Shown: positions 1 to 7,316 of the stretch, in pieces | Layout of the letters: each line of letters begins with the position of its first letter | How positions within the stretch are numbered: position 1 is the first letter of the stretch | Origin: Lachnospiraceae bacterium | GTDB taxonomy: Bacteria; Bacillota; Clostridia; Lachnospirales; Lachnospiraceae | Direction: 5' to 3' | DNA: 13,505 bases | Assembly: GCA_017437205.1 (NCBI GenBank) | Contig: JAFSBP010000284.1 | Span: 1-13,505, forward strand | The notes under the pieces: generated by a model | Told to the model about the DNA's origin: nothing | The model's database searches: none | Seen by the model: the letters and a program-made list of their open reading frames with translations, nothing else | Program-made: the position numbers and the translations under genes

Positions 1-1116
1 ATTTGCAACCACACCAAGATCATGGGTAATGAAAATACAGGAAAGGTTTCTCTCCTCTTTGATCTTATTGATCAATTCAAGGATCTGCGCCTGAATGGTA
101 ACATCCAGTGCAGTGGTAGGCTCATCACAAATCAGAATCTCCGGTGAAGCAGTCAACGCGATCGCAATTACGATACGCTGTCTCATACCGCCTGAGAATT
201 CAAACGGATACTGCTTAAAACGGCGTTCCGGCTCGGGAATACCTACTTCCTTCATGATTTCCAGTGCGCGACGCTTCGCCTCCGCCTTCGTCAGCTTCAG
301 CTTGTTGGTGAAACTCAGGTTTTCCCCCTCAATTTCTTTCTTAACCGCGTCTTTTCCTGCTTTATCGGTAGCCTGTGCAAGTTTCTTGTTCAGCTCATCC
401 AGTTTAGCCTTGTGCTCCGCTGTAACCTTCGCCTTGTATTCGTCCACCTGCTTCTTGGCCTTCTTTTCGGTCTCCTCAAGAACAGCCTTCAGTTCTTTTG
501 CCTTATCCTGATATTTCTTTTTGGTCTCTTCCTCAAAAACCTTGAATGCTTTCTTCTTCTCTGCAATCAGTTTTTTGTTTTCCGCGCGCGGCGCTCTGGT
601 AAGACCCTCTAACGCTTCCGTCACTGCAATGAACTCGTCCAACTTTTTCTTCTCGTTGGTAATTTCGATGTTCATCTTTGCCACTGTATTTTTGTAGCGG
701 ATCAGATCATCGCTGATCAGATCATCGTACATGAGTTTCAGCTTGTCAGAATTCAACAGCATCGCCTCAGTAATCTGCTTACCGATACGAACAATCGGAT
801 TCAGGGAAGACAACGGATCCTGGAAAATCATTCCGATCTTATGTCCACGGATTTTGTAGAACTGATCCTCGGAAACTTCCAGCAGGTTCTCTCCGCGGTA
901 CATGATTGTTCCGCTCTCAATAATCGAATTGTTTGCAAGAATGCCCATGATCGCCTTGGAAGTTACAGACTTACCGGAACCGGACTCACCAACGATACAG
1001 AGGGTTTCACCGCGGTTCAGATCGAAAGAGATATCACGGACAGCCTTTAAAATACCATTATCCGTTTTAAAGTTAATGGCAAGATTTTTTACTGATAATA
1101 CTTTATCCTGTGACAT
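1..1116 (-). CDS. oppD: Oligopeptide/dipeptide ABC transporter ATP-binding protein (OppD-like) with large coiled-coil insert, 3' end outside window
   Basis: I translated this frame by hand; it is open from ATG at 1116 to the window edge, giving 372 residues with the C-terminus missing. It is the cytoplasmic ATPase that would power import through the OppB/OppC-like permeases encoded just upstream. Visible ABC motifs are Walker A GESGSGKS (residues 43-50), the Q-loop FQDPLSSLNP (Q99), the signature SGGMRQ (308-313), Walker B ILICDE (327-332) and the switch histidine in ITHD (H365). The unusual part is the stretch between the Q-loop region and the signature. OppD proteins normally have only a few tens of residues here, but this one has about 150 extra (roughly 122-278), very rich in Lys, Glu and Ala and predicted by eye to be coiled coil. 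The start follows the upstream permease stop (TAG) by one base, so translation is probably coupled. The family is certain; the substrate is not, and Dpp or App are equally possible names. Confidence 0.93.
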   Translation of the reverse strand, partial: MSQDKVLSVKNLAINFKTDNGILKAVRDISFDLNRGETLCIVGESGSGKSVTSKAIMGILANNSIIESGTIMYRGENLLEVSEDQFYKIRGHKIGMIFQDPLSSLNPIVRIGKQITEAMLLNSDKLKLMYDDLISDDLIRYKNTVAKMNIEITNEKKKLDEFIAVTEALEGLTRAPRAENKKLIAEKKKAFKVFEEETKKKYQDKAKELKAVLEETEKKAKKQVDEYKAKVTAEHKAKLDELNKKLAQATDKAGKDAVKKEIEGENLSFTNKLKLTKAEAKRRALEIMKEVGIPEPERRFKQYPFEFSGGMRQRIVIAIALTASPEILICDEPTTALDVTIQAQILELINKIKEERNLSCIFITHDLGVVAN

Positions 1117-1117
1117 T

Positions 1118-3004
1118 CTACTCACTTCCTTTCAGCGATGGATTAAATGCATCTCTGAGTCCGTTACTGAACAAGTTAAACGAAATCATCATCAACGCCA
1201 TAATAACCGCAGGGAAAATTACCAGATTCGGATAAACTCCAAGGTACTGCTGGTTACTGGACATCATAACACCAAAGGACTGTTTTCCCTGAAGACCTAA
1301 GTTCAGGTATGCCAGTGATGCTTCTGAATAGATACTGCTGGTAATCATAAATGCACTGGAGGTAATGATTGTACCCATCGCATTCGGCAGAATATGCTTA
1401 AATACCAGACGCATATCCGAAGAACCAAGTGTTCTGGATGCAAGCACATACTCGCGTCCTTTGTAACGATAAAACTGAGATCGGGTACGTCCGGCTGTAC
1501 CGATCCATCCGGTCAAACACAACGCCAAAACAAAAGTTCCGAAGTTATTACCGAAATGGAGGATACACAGTGTCATTACAACAATCCACGGCACACCACC
1601 TAAAATATCTGTAAAACGGAACATCCAAATGTCCACATCTCCGCCAAAATATCCACCGATCGCACCGTATACCAAACCGAAGGGGAAACAGAATGCAAAG
1701 GTGCAAACTCCCAAAATAAGAGAGGTACGAAGGCCGGCAAAGGCACGCTTAAACACATCAAAGCCGGAGGCATCAGTACCAAAGAGGAAACGGGGTTCCT
1801 TATCGTAGCCAAGCTTGCGATAATTATATCCTCTTCCATCGATGCTGGAAAGCTTCTTCGTAACAGTCTTCAATGTCTGGCTCTCTACAACATCAATCGG
1901 ACACTCATCACTTAAACGAACAAAAGATTCCGGTCCTACTTTATAGTCATAGGTACACCAACCGTTATCAATCCATGTCTGAAGTTCTGTCGCGGAATAG
2001 GTCACAGTATCCGCATCGCCGTAAACTAAAGAATAGGTGTCATAAACATAATCACAGTAATAAATGATAGAGTTATGAATGCCCTTACGTCCGGTACAGG
2101 ACCAATAGCCGAGTGAATTAATCTCACCGTTATTGACAAACTTGGTCGCATCTGAAATGGAAATCGCCTGAATATCCTCCAAATTGGACGCAGACTCACC
2201 TGCAGAAATCACTGCACTCTCAATGAGAACATACTGGAAATTAGAGGGCGAAGATTTTACTTCAAAGCAGATGTTACCGCGGAAACTATCCACCCCGTTT
2301 TCTTTAAGCAGTGCACTGATATCCACGGAAAGCGGGCTGTAATCCTTCGAAAAATCACGCAACATGATGACCTGATCACCACTGCGTAAATACACGGAAA
2401 ACTCACCAAGTTCAGAAGCACTCACGCCATTTTCATCGTCGAATACAACATCGAACTTGTAACCATTCTTTGAATCAAAATTGACTACCTTAGAAGTCAT
2501 CACAGCATTTTTATCATTCACCATGGCATCGGTTGCAAGTACAACCACTCCACCCTGTCCGTAAGGATTTGCAACATCAATGAATGTAGGCTCCTCGTCA
2601 ATCGTAATGCTGACGATGGCTTTCTTCACTGCTGCAACAGAATACTTATCAGAAACGGCGGGAACCTGATTGATCGTATCATAAACAATCCGTTCTCTTG
2701 ATCTTGTACCATCCCAAAAACCGGTACCGGTCTTAAAAAGCTTCGGCGCTAAAAAGGCCTCCTGCGTGTTAACATTTGTAATGTTATGAGGAGATACCAT
2801 TGGAACAATGATGGAAAGTAACACCAAAAGCCCAAGAATATATCCACCGGCAACTGAAGCTTTATTTTTTTTGAATCGTCTGATTACATCCTTAAAAAAT
2901 GTTGTTGGCTTCGTATCCAACTTCTTGTCTGTTACCCTTTTATCTTTGTTCACGAGCACAAAGTCATCGTCACGGAAGGTAACTGTATTCTTATTTTCTT
3001 CCAT
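1118..3004 (-). CDS. oppC: OppC-type ABC transporter permease with about 320-residue extracytoplasmic insert
   Basis: This is a membrane permease of the binding-protein-dependent peptide/nickel family, 628 residues where OppC/DppC proteins are usually about 300. An N-terminal cytoplasmic tail with basic residues (to about 49) precedes TM1 (about 52-70). The core resumes at FGTDASGFDV (408-417), which matches the OppC hallmark normally found shortly after TM1. Further membrane segments follow (about 428-450, 460-482, 488-505, 545-562, 596-615). The EAA coupling loop that contacts the ATPase is at about 516-544 (GREYVLASRTLG...LPNAMG). Between TM1 and FGTD lie about 320 extra residues. These should face outside and contain a beta-rich stretch (about 165-270) followed by a Tyr/Cys-containing stretch (about 295-370). 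The start ATG overlaps the oppB stop by one base (TAATG). Its partners are the OppB permease and OppD ATPase on either side. The family is confident; the insert's role is unknown. Confidence 0.93.
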   Translation of the reverse strand: MEENKNTVTFRDDDFVLVNKDKRVTDKKLDTKPTTFFKDVIRRFKKNKASVAGGYILGLLVLLSIIVPMVSPHNITNVNTQEAFLAPKLFKTGTGFWDGTRSRERIVYDTINQVPAVSDKYSVAAVKKAIVSITIDEEPTFIDVANPYGQGGVVVLATDAMVNDKNAVMTSKVVNFDSKNGYKFDVVFDDENGVSASELGEFSVYLRSGDQVIMLRDFSKDYSPLSVDISALLKENGVDSFRGNICFEVKSSPSNFQYVLIESAVISAGESASNLEDIQAISISDATKFVNNGEINSLGYWSCTGRKGIHNSIIYYCDYVYDTYSLVYGDADTVTYSATELQTWIDNGWCTYDYKVGPESFVRLSDECPIDVVESQTLKTVTKKLSSIDGRGYNYRKLGYDKEPRFLFGTDASGFDVFKRAFAGLRTSLILGVCTFAFCFPFGLVYGAIGGYFGGDVDIWMFRFTDILGGVPWIVVMTLCILHFGNNFGTFVLALCLTGWIGTAGRTRSQFYRYKGREYVLASRTLGSSDMRLVFKHILPNAMGTIITSSAFMITSSIYSEASLAYLNLGLQGKQSFGVMMSSNQQYLGVYPNLVIFPAVIMALMMISFNLFSNGLRDAFNPSLKGSE

Positions 3005-4041
3005 TATTTCTTTGCCCCCACTCTGATTCTAGGATCAATGATACTGTATGACAAGTCGAGAAGTACACTTGCAACCAAGCTAAGCGTCGTAAAAATAGCC
3101 ATATCAACGAATAGAACGTCATAGTCTTTCGTATTCAATGTCAGAATAAACAGCTTTCCGATTCCAGGAATCGCATATAAGGATTCCAAGATCATAGAGC
3201 CGCCCAGGATTCCAATAAACTCCGCCAAAATGGAAGGGAAAATGGGAACCATCGCATTTTTCATTGCATGGCGAACAATCGCCTGACGTCTCGTTAAGCC
3301 CTTAGTACGAGCCAGCAAAAGATACTCACTCTCCATTACCTCGCAGAGCTCCGCTCTTACGGAGCGGCAATAGCCGCAAATTGAACCAAAGGACAAACAG
3401 AATACCGGAATGATATATCCCTTGATTTTTACCCAAGTAGTACTGGTATCGGCCGGCCATGTGGATGGCAACCAACCCAGTTCATATGCAAAGATCTTTA
3501 AGATAAAGGAAATCAATACAAAGCTTGGAATAGAAACACAAACCATAACCAATGTAGAAATAGTGTGATCAGTCATGGTATTCTTCTTCAGTGCTGCCCA
3601 AATTCCAAGTAAAATTCCGATAGGCACGGAAAGAATAACCGAAATAATATTCAACTTGATCGAATAGCCGATACGTGAACCGATAATTACCGTTGCAGCA
3701 ACATTCGGTTGATAAGTCTTGCTGTAGCCCCAGTCCCACTTGGTGATAATATTTTTCAACCAAGAACCATACTGAGTCATAACCGGCACCTGATAATAAT
3801 AGTGGGCACGGCCATTTTGTGTGGGCGTCTTATACAAATAATCGCCATATTCTGTGTTTTCATAATCAAAGCGATATACATAGCCCAAATGAACCTGTTT
3901 CTCAAAATATGCAATCTGCTGAGTATCTCCGCCGATCGGACGCTGATACGGAAGAAGCTTAATAAGTATAAACGTCAAGGACAGAATAATAAATGTTGTT
4001 ACAAATGCCAATAATAATCTTTTTATAACATATTTTCCCAT
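3004..4041 (-). CDS. oppB: OppB-type ABC transporter permease
   Basis: This 345-residue inner permease subunit is of the OppB/DppB type and would form the translocation channel together with the OppC-like protein. The N-terminus MGKYVIKRLLLAFVTTFIIL is the usual OppB start: a short basic segment then TM1 (about 9-29). Other membrane segments lie at about 126-149, 160-184, 207-224, 265-285 and 312-332. The EAA loop is at about 240-267 (YLLLARTKGLTRR...NAMVPI), and the typical ESLYAIPGIG motif follows at 286-295. The first extracytoplasmic loop (about 32-113) is slightly enlarged and rich in Tyr, which brings the protein a little over the common 305-330 residues. The start at 4041 has a GGGG-type Shine-Dalgarno 10 bases upstream. 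The gene lies 81 bases after the binding-protein gene, with a strong hairpin in the gap, and overlaps the oppC start by one base. Confidence 0.95.
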   Translation of the reverse strand: MGKYVIKRLLLAFVTTFIILSLTFILIKLLPYQRPIGGDTQQIAYFEKQVHLGYVYRFDYENTEYGDYLYKTPTQNGRAHYYYQVPVMTQYGSWLKNIITKWDWGYSKTYQPNVAATVIIGSRIGYSIKLNIISVILSVPIGILLGIWAALKKNTMTDHTISTLVMVCVSIPSFVLISFILKIFAYELGWLPSTWPADTSTTWVKIKGYIIPVFCLSFGSICGYCRSVRAELCEVMESEYLLLARTKGLTRRQAIVRHAMKNAMVPIFPSILAEFIGILGGSMILESLYAIPGIGKLFILTLNTKDYDVLFVDMAIFTTLSLVASVLLDLSYSIIDPRIRVGAKK

Positions 4042-4062
4042 TAGGTGTCATCCCCTTGCAGA

Positions 4063-4105
4063 TGAAAGGTGATGTGGTCAGCAACGCCAACCACATCACC
4101 GTTCA
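4063..4105 (-). promoter_or_regulatory. Intercistronic hairpin between binding-protein gene and oppB
   Basis: A perfect 11-bp inverted repeat (GGTGATGTGGT at 4068-4078 against ACCACATCACC at 4090-4100) encloses an 11-base loop. It extends by four further pairs at the base after one mismatch. It begins 17 bases after the stop codon of the binding-protein gene and is not followed by a U-run, so it is not a classical intrinsic terminator. Known analogues in binding-protein transporter operons, such as malE-malF, use such structures to protect the upstream message and set a high ratio of binding protein to permease. That role is inferred here. Confidence 0.75.
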
Positions 4106-4122
4106 ATCAACAACAATATTTT

Positions 4123-6876
4123 TTATTTAACTTCAAAAGTATCCTCAACGGAATAGTAATCACTAAATACAGTTCCGTCGATATCAAAGGTGAAGTAGAA
4201 ATCAAAACCTGTGATTCCGGTTGCTTTGGTTCCCTCAGGAAGAGTTCCGCTACCATTTGCATAATCTGCTGCCAGATCAGCGGGTACAGTGAAGGTAATA
4301 ACACTAACACCGTTACCCTTATCTTCCATCTTGAACGTAACCTCAGCCTCATGGTACTCCTTGTCACCATTGCGGTAGCGCTCATAGTTACAGCAAACCA
4401 CACTGTCAACGGTAACCTTCGTACCCTTCAAAGTCTCGGTAATCTGAAGAGAACCGGTGTAAGAACCATCCTCATTCTTCTTAATATTAGTATACTCGTA
4501 AGAAAGAGGACCTTCGTTTGCACCCTTAGATACAACTGCCTGATTGTTTGCAGCATTTACAAATGCGTCGAAGGAATATCTCTCACCCTTATAAACGATA
4601 GGATATGCATCAGGGTTGTTGGTATCGGTACCCCAGTTCAAAGTGAAGCTACCGGAGATAGCCTGATCACTGGACAGTACGGTTACGAAGTCAAGAGGGT
4701 TCAGGGTGTTACCGGAGATAGAACCAAATCCGATATCAAACTGACCAACCATCATCTTGTTGTAGTAAACATCACTCCACTCGTTACCTACCCAGAACTC
4801 ACACTCAAGCTTATACTTGCCACCGTGAACGCTGTCATCGTTGAATGCGGTCTCGAAGAAGTTCTTGATCTCGTTATGGTATGCTTCCTCATGAGTGGTG
4901 TACATCCATGCCAGCTCAAGCTTGATCACAGTAGGATTCTCCTTCGTTCCGGGAGTGTAAGCACCGCTTGCCTCCAGCTCCTGAAGGGCCAGACGGAAAT
5001 AGTCACGTGCAAGCTCAAGAGAGAAACCATAGCCATCAGTACCTTCCAACAGGGAAGCAACTGCGTTCTTATGTGCATCGGTTACTGCGTAAGAAATACC
5101 ATTCTCAGGATCGGACATATAGTTAGAGGACAGGTAATCAACAGAAGGAATACTTCCTCTAGCGGTTGCAAACTTCAAACGATCGATAGAGTAGTTCAGA
5201 GCCTTTACAAAGTGTTTGTTGCCGAGTGCGGGCTCTACCTCCCAGTACTCATCCTTAGGAGTCTGTGCAACTACACCATTCTCACCGAACATGTACTCCC
5301 AGGTTTCCTTATCAAGTGCATTTACATTCAACTTGAACACGGAAGAACCGGTGGTAGAACGGGTACGAGGATCGTTACGGAACTCGTCAAGTCTCTCCTT
5401 AGGGATACCTGCAGAATCAAAGTGCTCTGCAATAAACTCGTTGAATCCGGCCTGAGTATCTTCCTTAGCTGCGGGGAAGATTTTAATGTGAACACCTTCT
5501 ACATTGTACTTGGTGTCTGCAAATACATAGTTGGGGTTCTTCTTATAAACACCCTGCTGATCAGCATTGTATGCCTCTACATAGTAAGCTCCAAGTGCCA
5601 GAGAGTTATCCAAAGGAGTCTCGGTAGCATCAAGGTTGAAGCCCAGGTAATTCTGAGGAGTTACCAGGTCGATGAAGTCCTGAGGAATAGGCATATACAA
5701 GCTGGAAGTAATGTAGTACATAGCGTAGAATGCGGTCATAGGCTGAGTAAACTCATACTCAAAGTAGCTCTTTCCATTCTCCTCGTAAACCTTAATTCCA
5801 ACCTTGTTCCAAAGTTCCTCGTTGAAGCCTTCTGCGGAACCTTCATAGTAAGCCTTAGCACCTACGATAGCACCGGTAGTCTGGTTAGCCATTTCAGAAC
5901 CACGGAAATACTCATTTTTCTTAGTAAGCAGGAGCTTAAAGGGTGTCAAATAGTCTTCCAAAGCAACTTCTCTGTTGTTAAACTCTGCTCTGGATGCAAT
6001 GGTAGAAGCGGTAGTATACTTCAAACCATCCTTGCCGGTACGAACCTCGAAGCGCCACTTGGTAGCAGTACCACTCTCATCGGGGTTAACTGCAACGGGC
6101 TTCTCCTTCGCAAGCTCGGGAACCCAATCGTAACCATCTTTGGTTGCGTTCATGAAGGTAGTGAAGTAGCTTGCTGCAATGTAGCCGTAGAAATCAGATA
6201 CTTCGGAGCCCTGGTCATTTAAGTAGTTCAATGTACCGGGATCTGATGCATTGTAGGTGTGGTAGTAACGCTTCCAATCAGCGTTTGTCTCGTATGCGAG
6301 GTCTGCAGTGATAGCTCCCTCAGCAAGAGTACCAAAGCCGTAACCTACGATGTAGTTCTCAGTTCCAAGGGTGATACGGGGATTATACATTACGTAACCA
6401 CCATCCTCGAACATAGAGATACCGGTAGTACCAACCTTAATTGCATAAGTCTCAAGCAGACCAAGCATGTTAGTACGCTCATCATTGCTCTCACCTGCGA
6501 AGGACTTCAGTCCGTCTGCAAGCGGAATCTCCTTAAGCACTGCCTTATATGCATCATCATATGCAGTCTGAACCTCAGCTACGGTCTGTGCGGCAGTGAT
6601 CGCAGTCTTTCCTGCTGCGATTGCAGCTTCAACAGCCGTCTTCTGGCTATCGGTAAGCTGTCCCTTAATGTCAGCATAGAGAAGATCCAAGTCATAAGAA
6701 ATATAATTCTTATAATCTTCGCCTTCCATATAAGCGCCATCCCAATCTACAGGCGCTTTTGTAGGTGCATCGGTAGTCTTTGTGTCATCAACTTTTCCAC
6801 AACCTGCCAATGCACTTACCACCATACTTAATGCAAGTATGAGGGTAATTACTTTCTTTAAATTCTTGTTGAACAT
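4123..6876 (-). CDS. Extracellular solute-binding lipoprotein, family 5 (OppA-like), enlarged
   Basis: This secreted lipoprotein would capture a peptide or related solute outside the cell and deliver it to the permease. It has 917 residues, against about 500-600 for typical OppA/DppA proteins. A signal peptide (KK at 7-8, hydrophobic core 9-24) ends in the lipobox LAGC with Cys26 as the lipidated residue, followed by a Thr/Pro-rich linker. An Ala-rich helical module (about 62-115) comes next. The family 5 binding fold spans about 120-780, recognisable by stretches such as YEFTQPMTAFYAMYY, the GVYKKNPNY motif (442-450) and KALNYSIDR (558-566). A beta-rich tail (about 795-917) follows. ATG at 6876 has AAGGAGG eight bases upstream. 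It is the first gene of the operon, behind a near-consensus promoter. The substrate cannot be read from the sequence; a peptide is the default guess. Confidence 0.93.
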   Translation of the reverse strand: MFNKNLKKVITLILALSMVVSALAGCGKVDDTKTTDAPTKAPVDWDGAYMEGEDYKNYISYDLDLLYADIKGQLTDSQKTAVEAAIAAGKTAITAAQTVAEVQTAYDDAYKAVLKEIPLADGLKSFAGESNDERTNMLGLLETYAIKVGTTGISMFEDGGYVMYNPRITLGTENYIVGYGFGTLAEGAITADLAYETNADWKRYYHTYNASDPGTLNYLNDQGSEVSDFYGYIAASYFTTFMNATKDGYDWVPELAKEKPVAVNPDESGTATKWRFEVRTGKDGLKYTTASTIASRAEFNNREVALEDYLTPFKLLLTKKNEYFRGSEMANQTTGAIVGAKAYYEGSAEGFNEELWNKVGIKVYEENGKSYFEYEFTQPMTAFYAMYYITSSLYMPIPQDFIDLVTPQNYLGFNLDATETPLDNSLALGAYYVEAYNADQQGVYKKNPNYVFADTKYNVEGVHIKIFPAAKEDTQAGFNEFIAEHFDSAGIPKERLDEFRNDPRTRSTTGSSVFKLNVNALDKETWEYMFGENGVVAQTPKDEYWEVEPALGNKHFVKALNYSIDRLKFATARGSIPSVDYLSSNYMSDPENGISYAVTDAHKNAVASLLEGTDGYGFSLELARDYFRLALQELEASGAYTPGTKENPTVIKLELAWMYTTHEEAYHNEIKNFFETAFNDDSVHGGKYKLECEFWVGNEWSDVYYNKMMVGQFDIGFGSISGNTLNPLDFVTVLSSDQAISGSFTLNWGTDTNNPDAYPIVYKGERYSFDAFVNAANNQAVVSKGANEGPLSYEYTNIKKNEDGSYTGSLQITETLKGTKVTVDSVVCCNYERYRNGDKEYHEAEVTFKMEDKGNGVSVITFTVPADLAADYANGSGTLPEGTKATGITGFDFYFTFDIDGTVFSDYYSVEDTFEVK

Positions 6877-6884
6877 AAAGATTT

Positions 6885-6891
6885 CCTCCTT
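6885..6891 (-). promoter_or_regulatory. Strong Shine-Dalgarno for the binding-protein gene
   Basis: AAGGAGG on the minus strand lies eight bases before ATG 6876. It is close to the ideal sequence and spacing and fits high expression of the binding protein. Confidence 0.85.
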
Positions 6892-6911
6892 TTTTTAGCT
6901 CATCTTCCTAA

Positions 6912-7004
6912 TTATGCGTTACGAATCATTTGAATTGAAAAGAAGTTCTCTTTATCAGACACCCATTTTAAAGACTTCTCCGCTCTTATAAATCGTTAGC
7001 ATAA
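6912..7004 (-). promoter_or_regulatory. Imperfect inverted repeats in the leader of the transporter operon
   Basis: The predicted untranslated leader (about 6877-7027) holds an outer imperfect inverted repeat: 6993-7004 against 6912-6924, six perfect pairs TTATGC/GCATAA, then a short mismatch, then four more pairs. Inside it is a second repeat, AGAAGT/ACTTCT (6974-6979 against 6941-6946). Together they could fold into a two-stem leader structure that leaves the Shine-Dalgarno outside. No U-tract follows, so it is not a terminator-type attenuator. I recognise no known riboswitch class, and the structure may be chance. Confidence 0.3.
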
Positions 7005-7033
7005 AAATTCCGACTCACCGCATTACCGTTCAC

Positions 7034-7063
7034 ATTATAATATCATTTCACACGATTTGTCAA
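7034..7063 (-). promoter_or_regulatory. Sigma-A-type promoter of the ABC transporter operon
   Basis: On the minus strand a perfect TTGACA (-35, 7058-7063) and a perfect TATAAT (-10, 7034-7039) are separated by 18 bases. Transcription would start near 7027, giving a leader of about 150 nt before ATG 6876. Upstream DNA is A/T-rich. This is the only near-consensus promoter I found between the acs operon terminator and the transporter genes, so the two operons should be transcribed separately. Confidence 0.85.
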
Positions 7064-7067
7064 CCTT

Positions 7068-7089
7068 ATTTCGCACATATTTCGCACAT
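7068..7089 (-). repeat. Perfect 11-bp tandem direct repeat upstream of the -35, possible operator
   Basis: Two back-to-back copies of ATTTCGCACAT (plus-strand reading) occupy 7068-7078 and 7079-7089 and end four bases upstream of the -35 hexamer. A period of 11 bp is about one helical turn, so a protein bound to both copies would lie on one face of the DNA in a class I/II activator position. No regulator is encoded in the window, so a regulatory role is inference. Confidence 0.6.
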
Positions 7090-7264
7090 TTTATCGAATT
7101 TAAAGACAATTTTAGCTTTTTCTGACAATTAAAAAAAAACTTTAGGTGAAGTTTCCACATCCAACGCTTCCAATGTATATTATGTCGATTATTTTTGTTC
7201 ATATTCGCATTCATAAACTTTTACACAAATCTTGTTTGGTACTTTCTTTGGTATGCCGCTTCTC
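7090..7264. other. A/T-rich intergenic DNA without a recognisable gene
   Basis: This stretch lies between the acs operon terminator and the transporter promoter region. It contains an A-tract at 7131-7139 and a repeated GACAATT (7105-7111 and 7124-7130). I see no convincing coding sequence, RNA gene or second promoter. It may act as an UP-type A/T-rich region for the transporter promoter. Confidence 0.5.
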
Positions 7265-7305
7265 AAAAAGCAAAAAAGCAGGAAGCACTTTTTCGCGCCT
7301 CCTGC
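7265..7305 (-). terminator. Intrinsic terminator of the Wood-Ljungdahl operon
   Basis: Starting 11 bases after the folD stop, an 11-bp stem (7295-7305 pairing with 7278-7288, all positions paired if G-U is allowed) closes a six-base GAAAAA-type loop. It is followed directly by TTTTTT, then GC and TTTTT on the minus strand. This is a textbook rho-independent terminator and marks folD as the last gene of its operon. Confidence 0.93.
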
Positions 7306-7316
7306 CAATCGGGAAA

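Noticed and set aside
4069..6222. A 717-codon open frame on the plus strand
   Set aside because: It lies entirely antisense to the binding-protein gene, has no recognisable family or ribosome-binding site, and is explained by the codon bias of the minus-strand gene.
7131..7154. A second possible terminator (AAACTT/AAGTTT stem with a T-run on the minus strand)
   Set aside because: The six-pair stem has only one G-C pair and would be unstable. The strong terminator at 7265-7305 already lies upstream.
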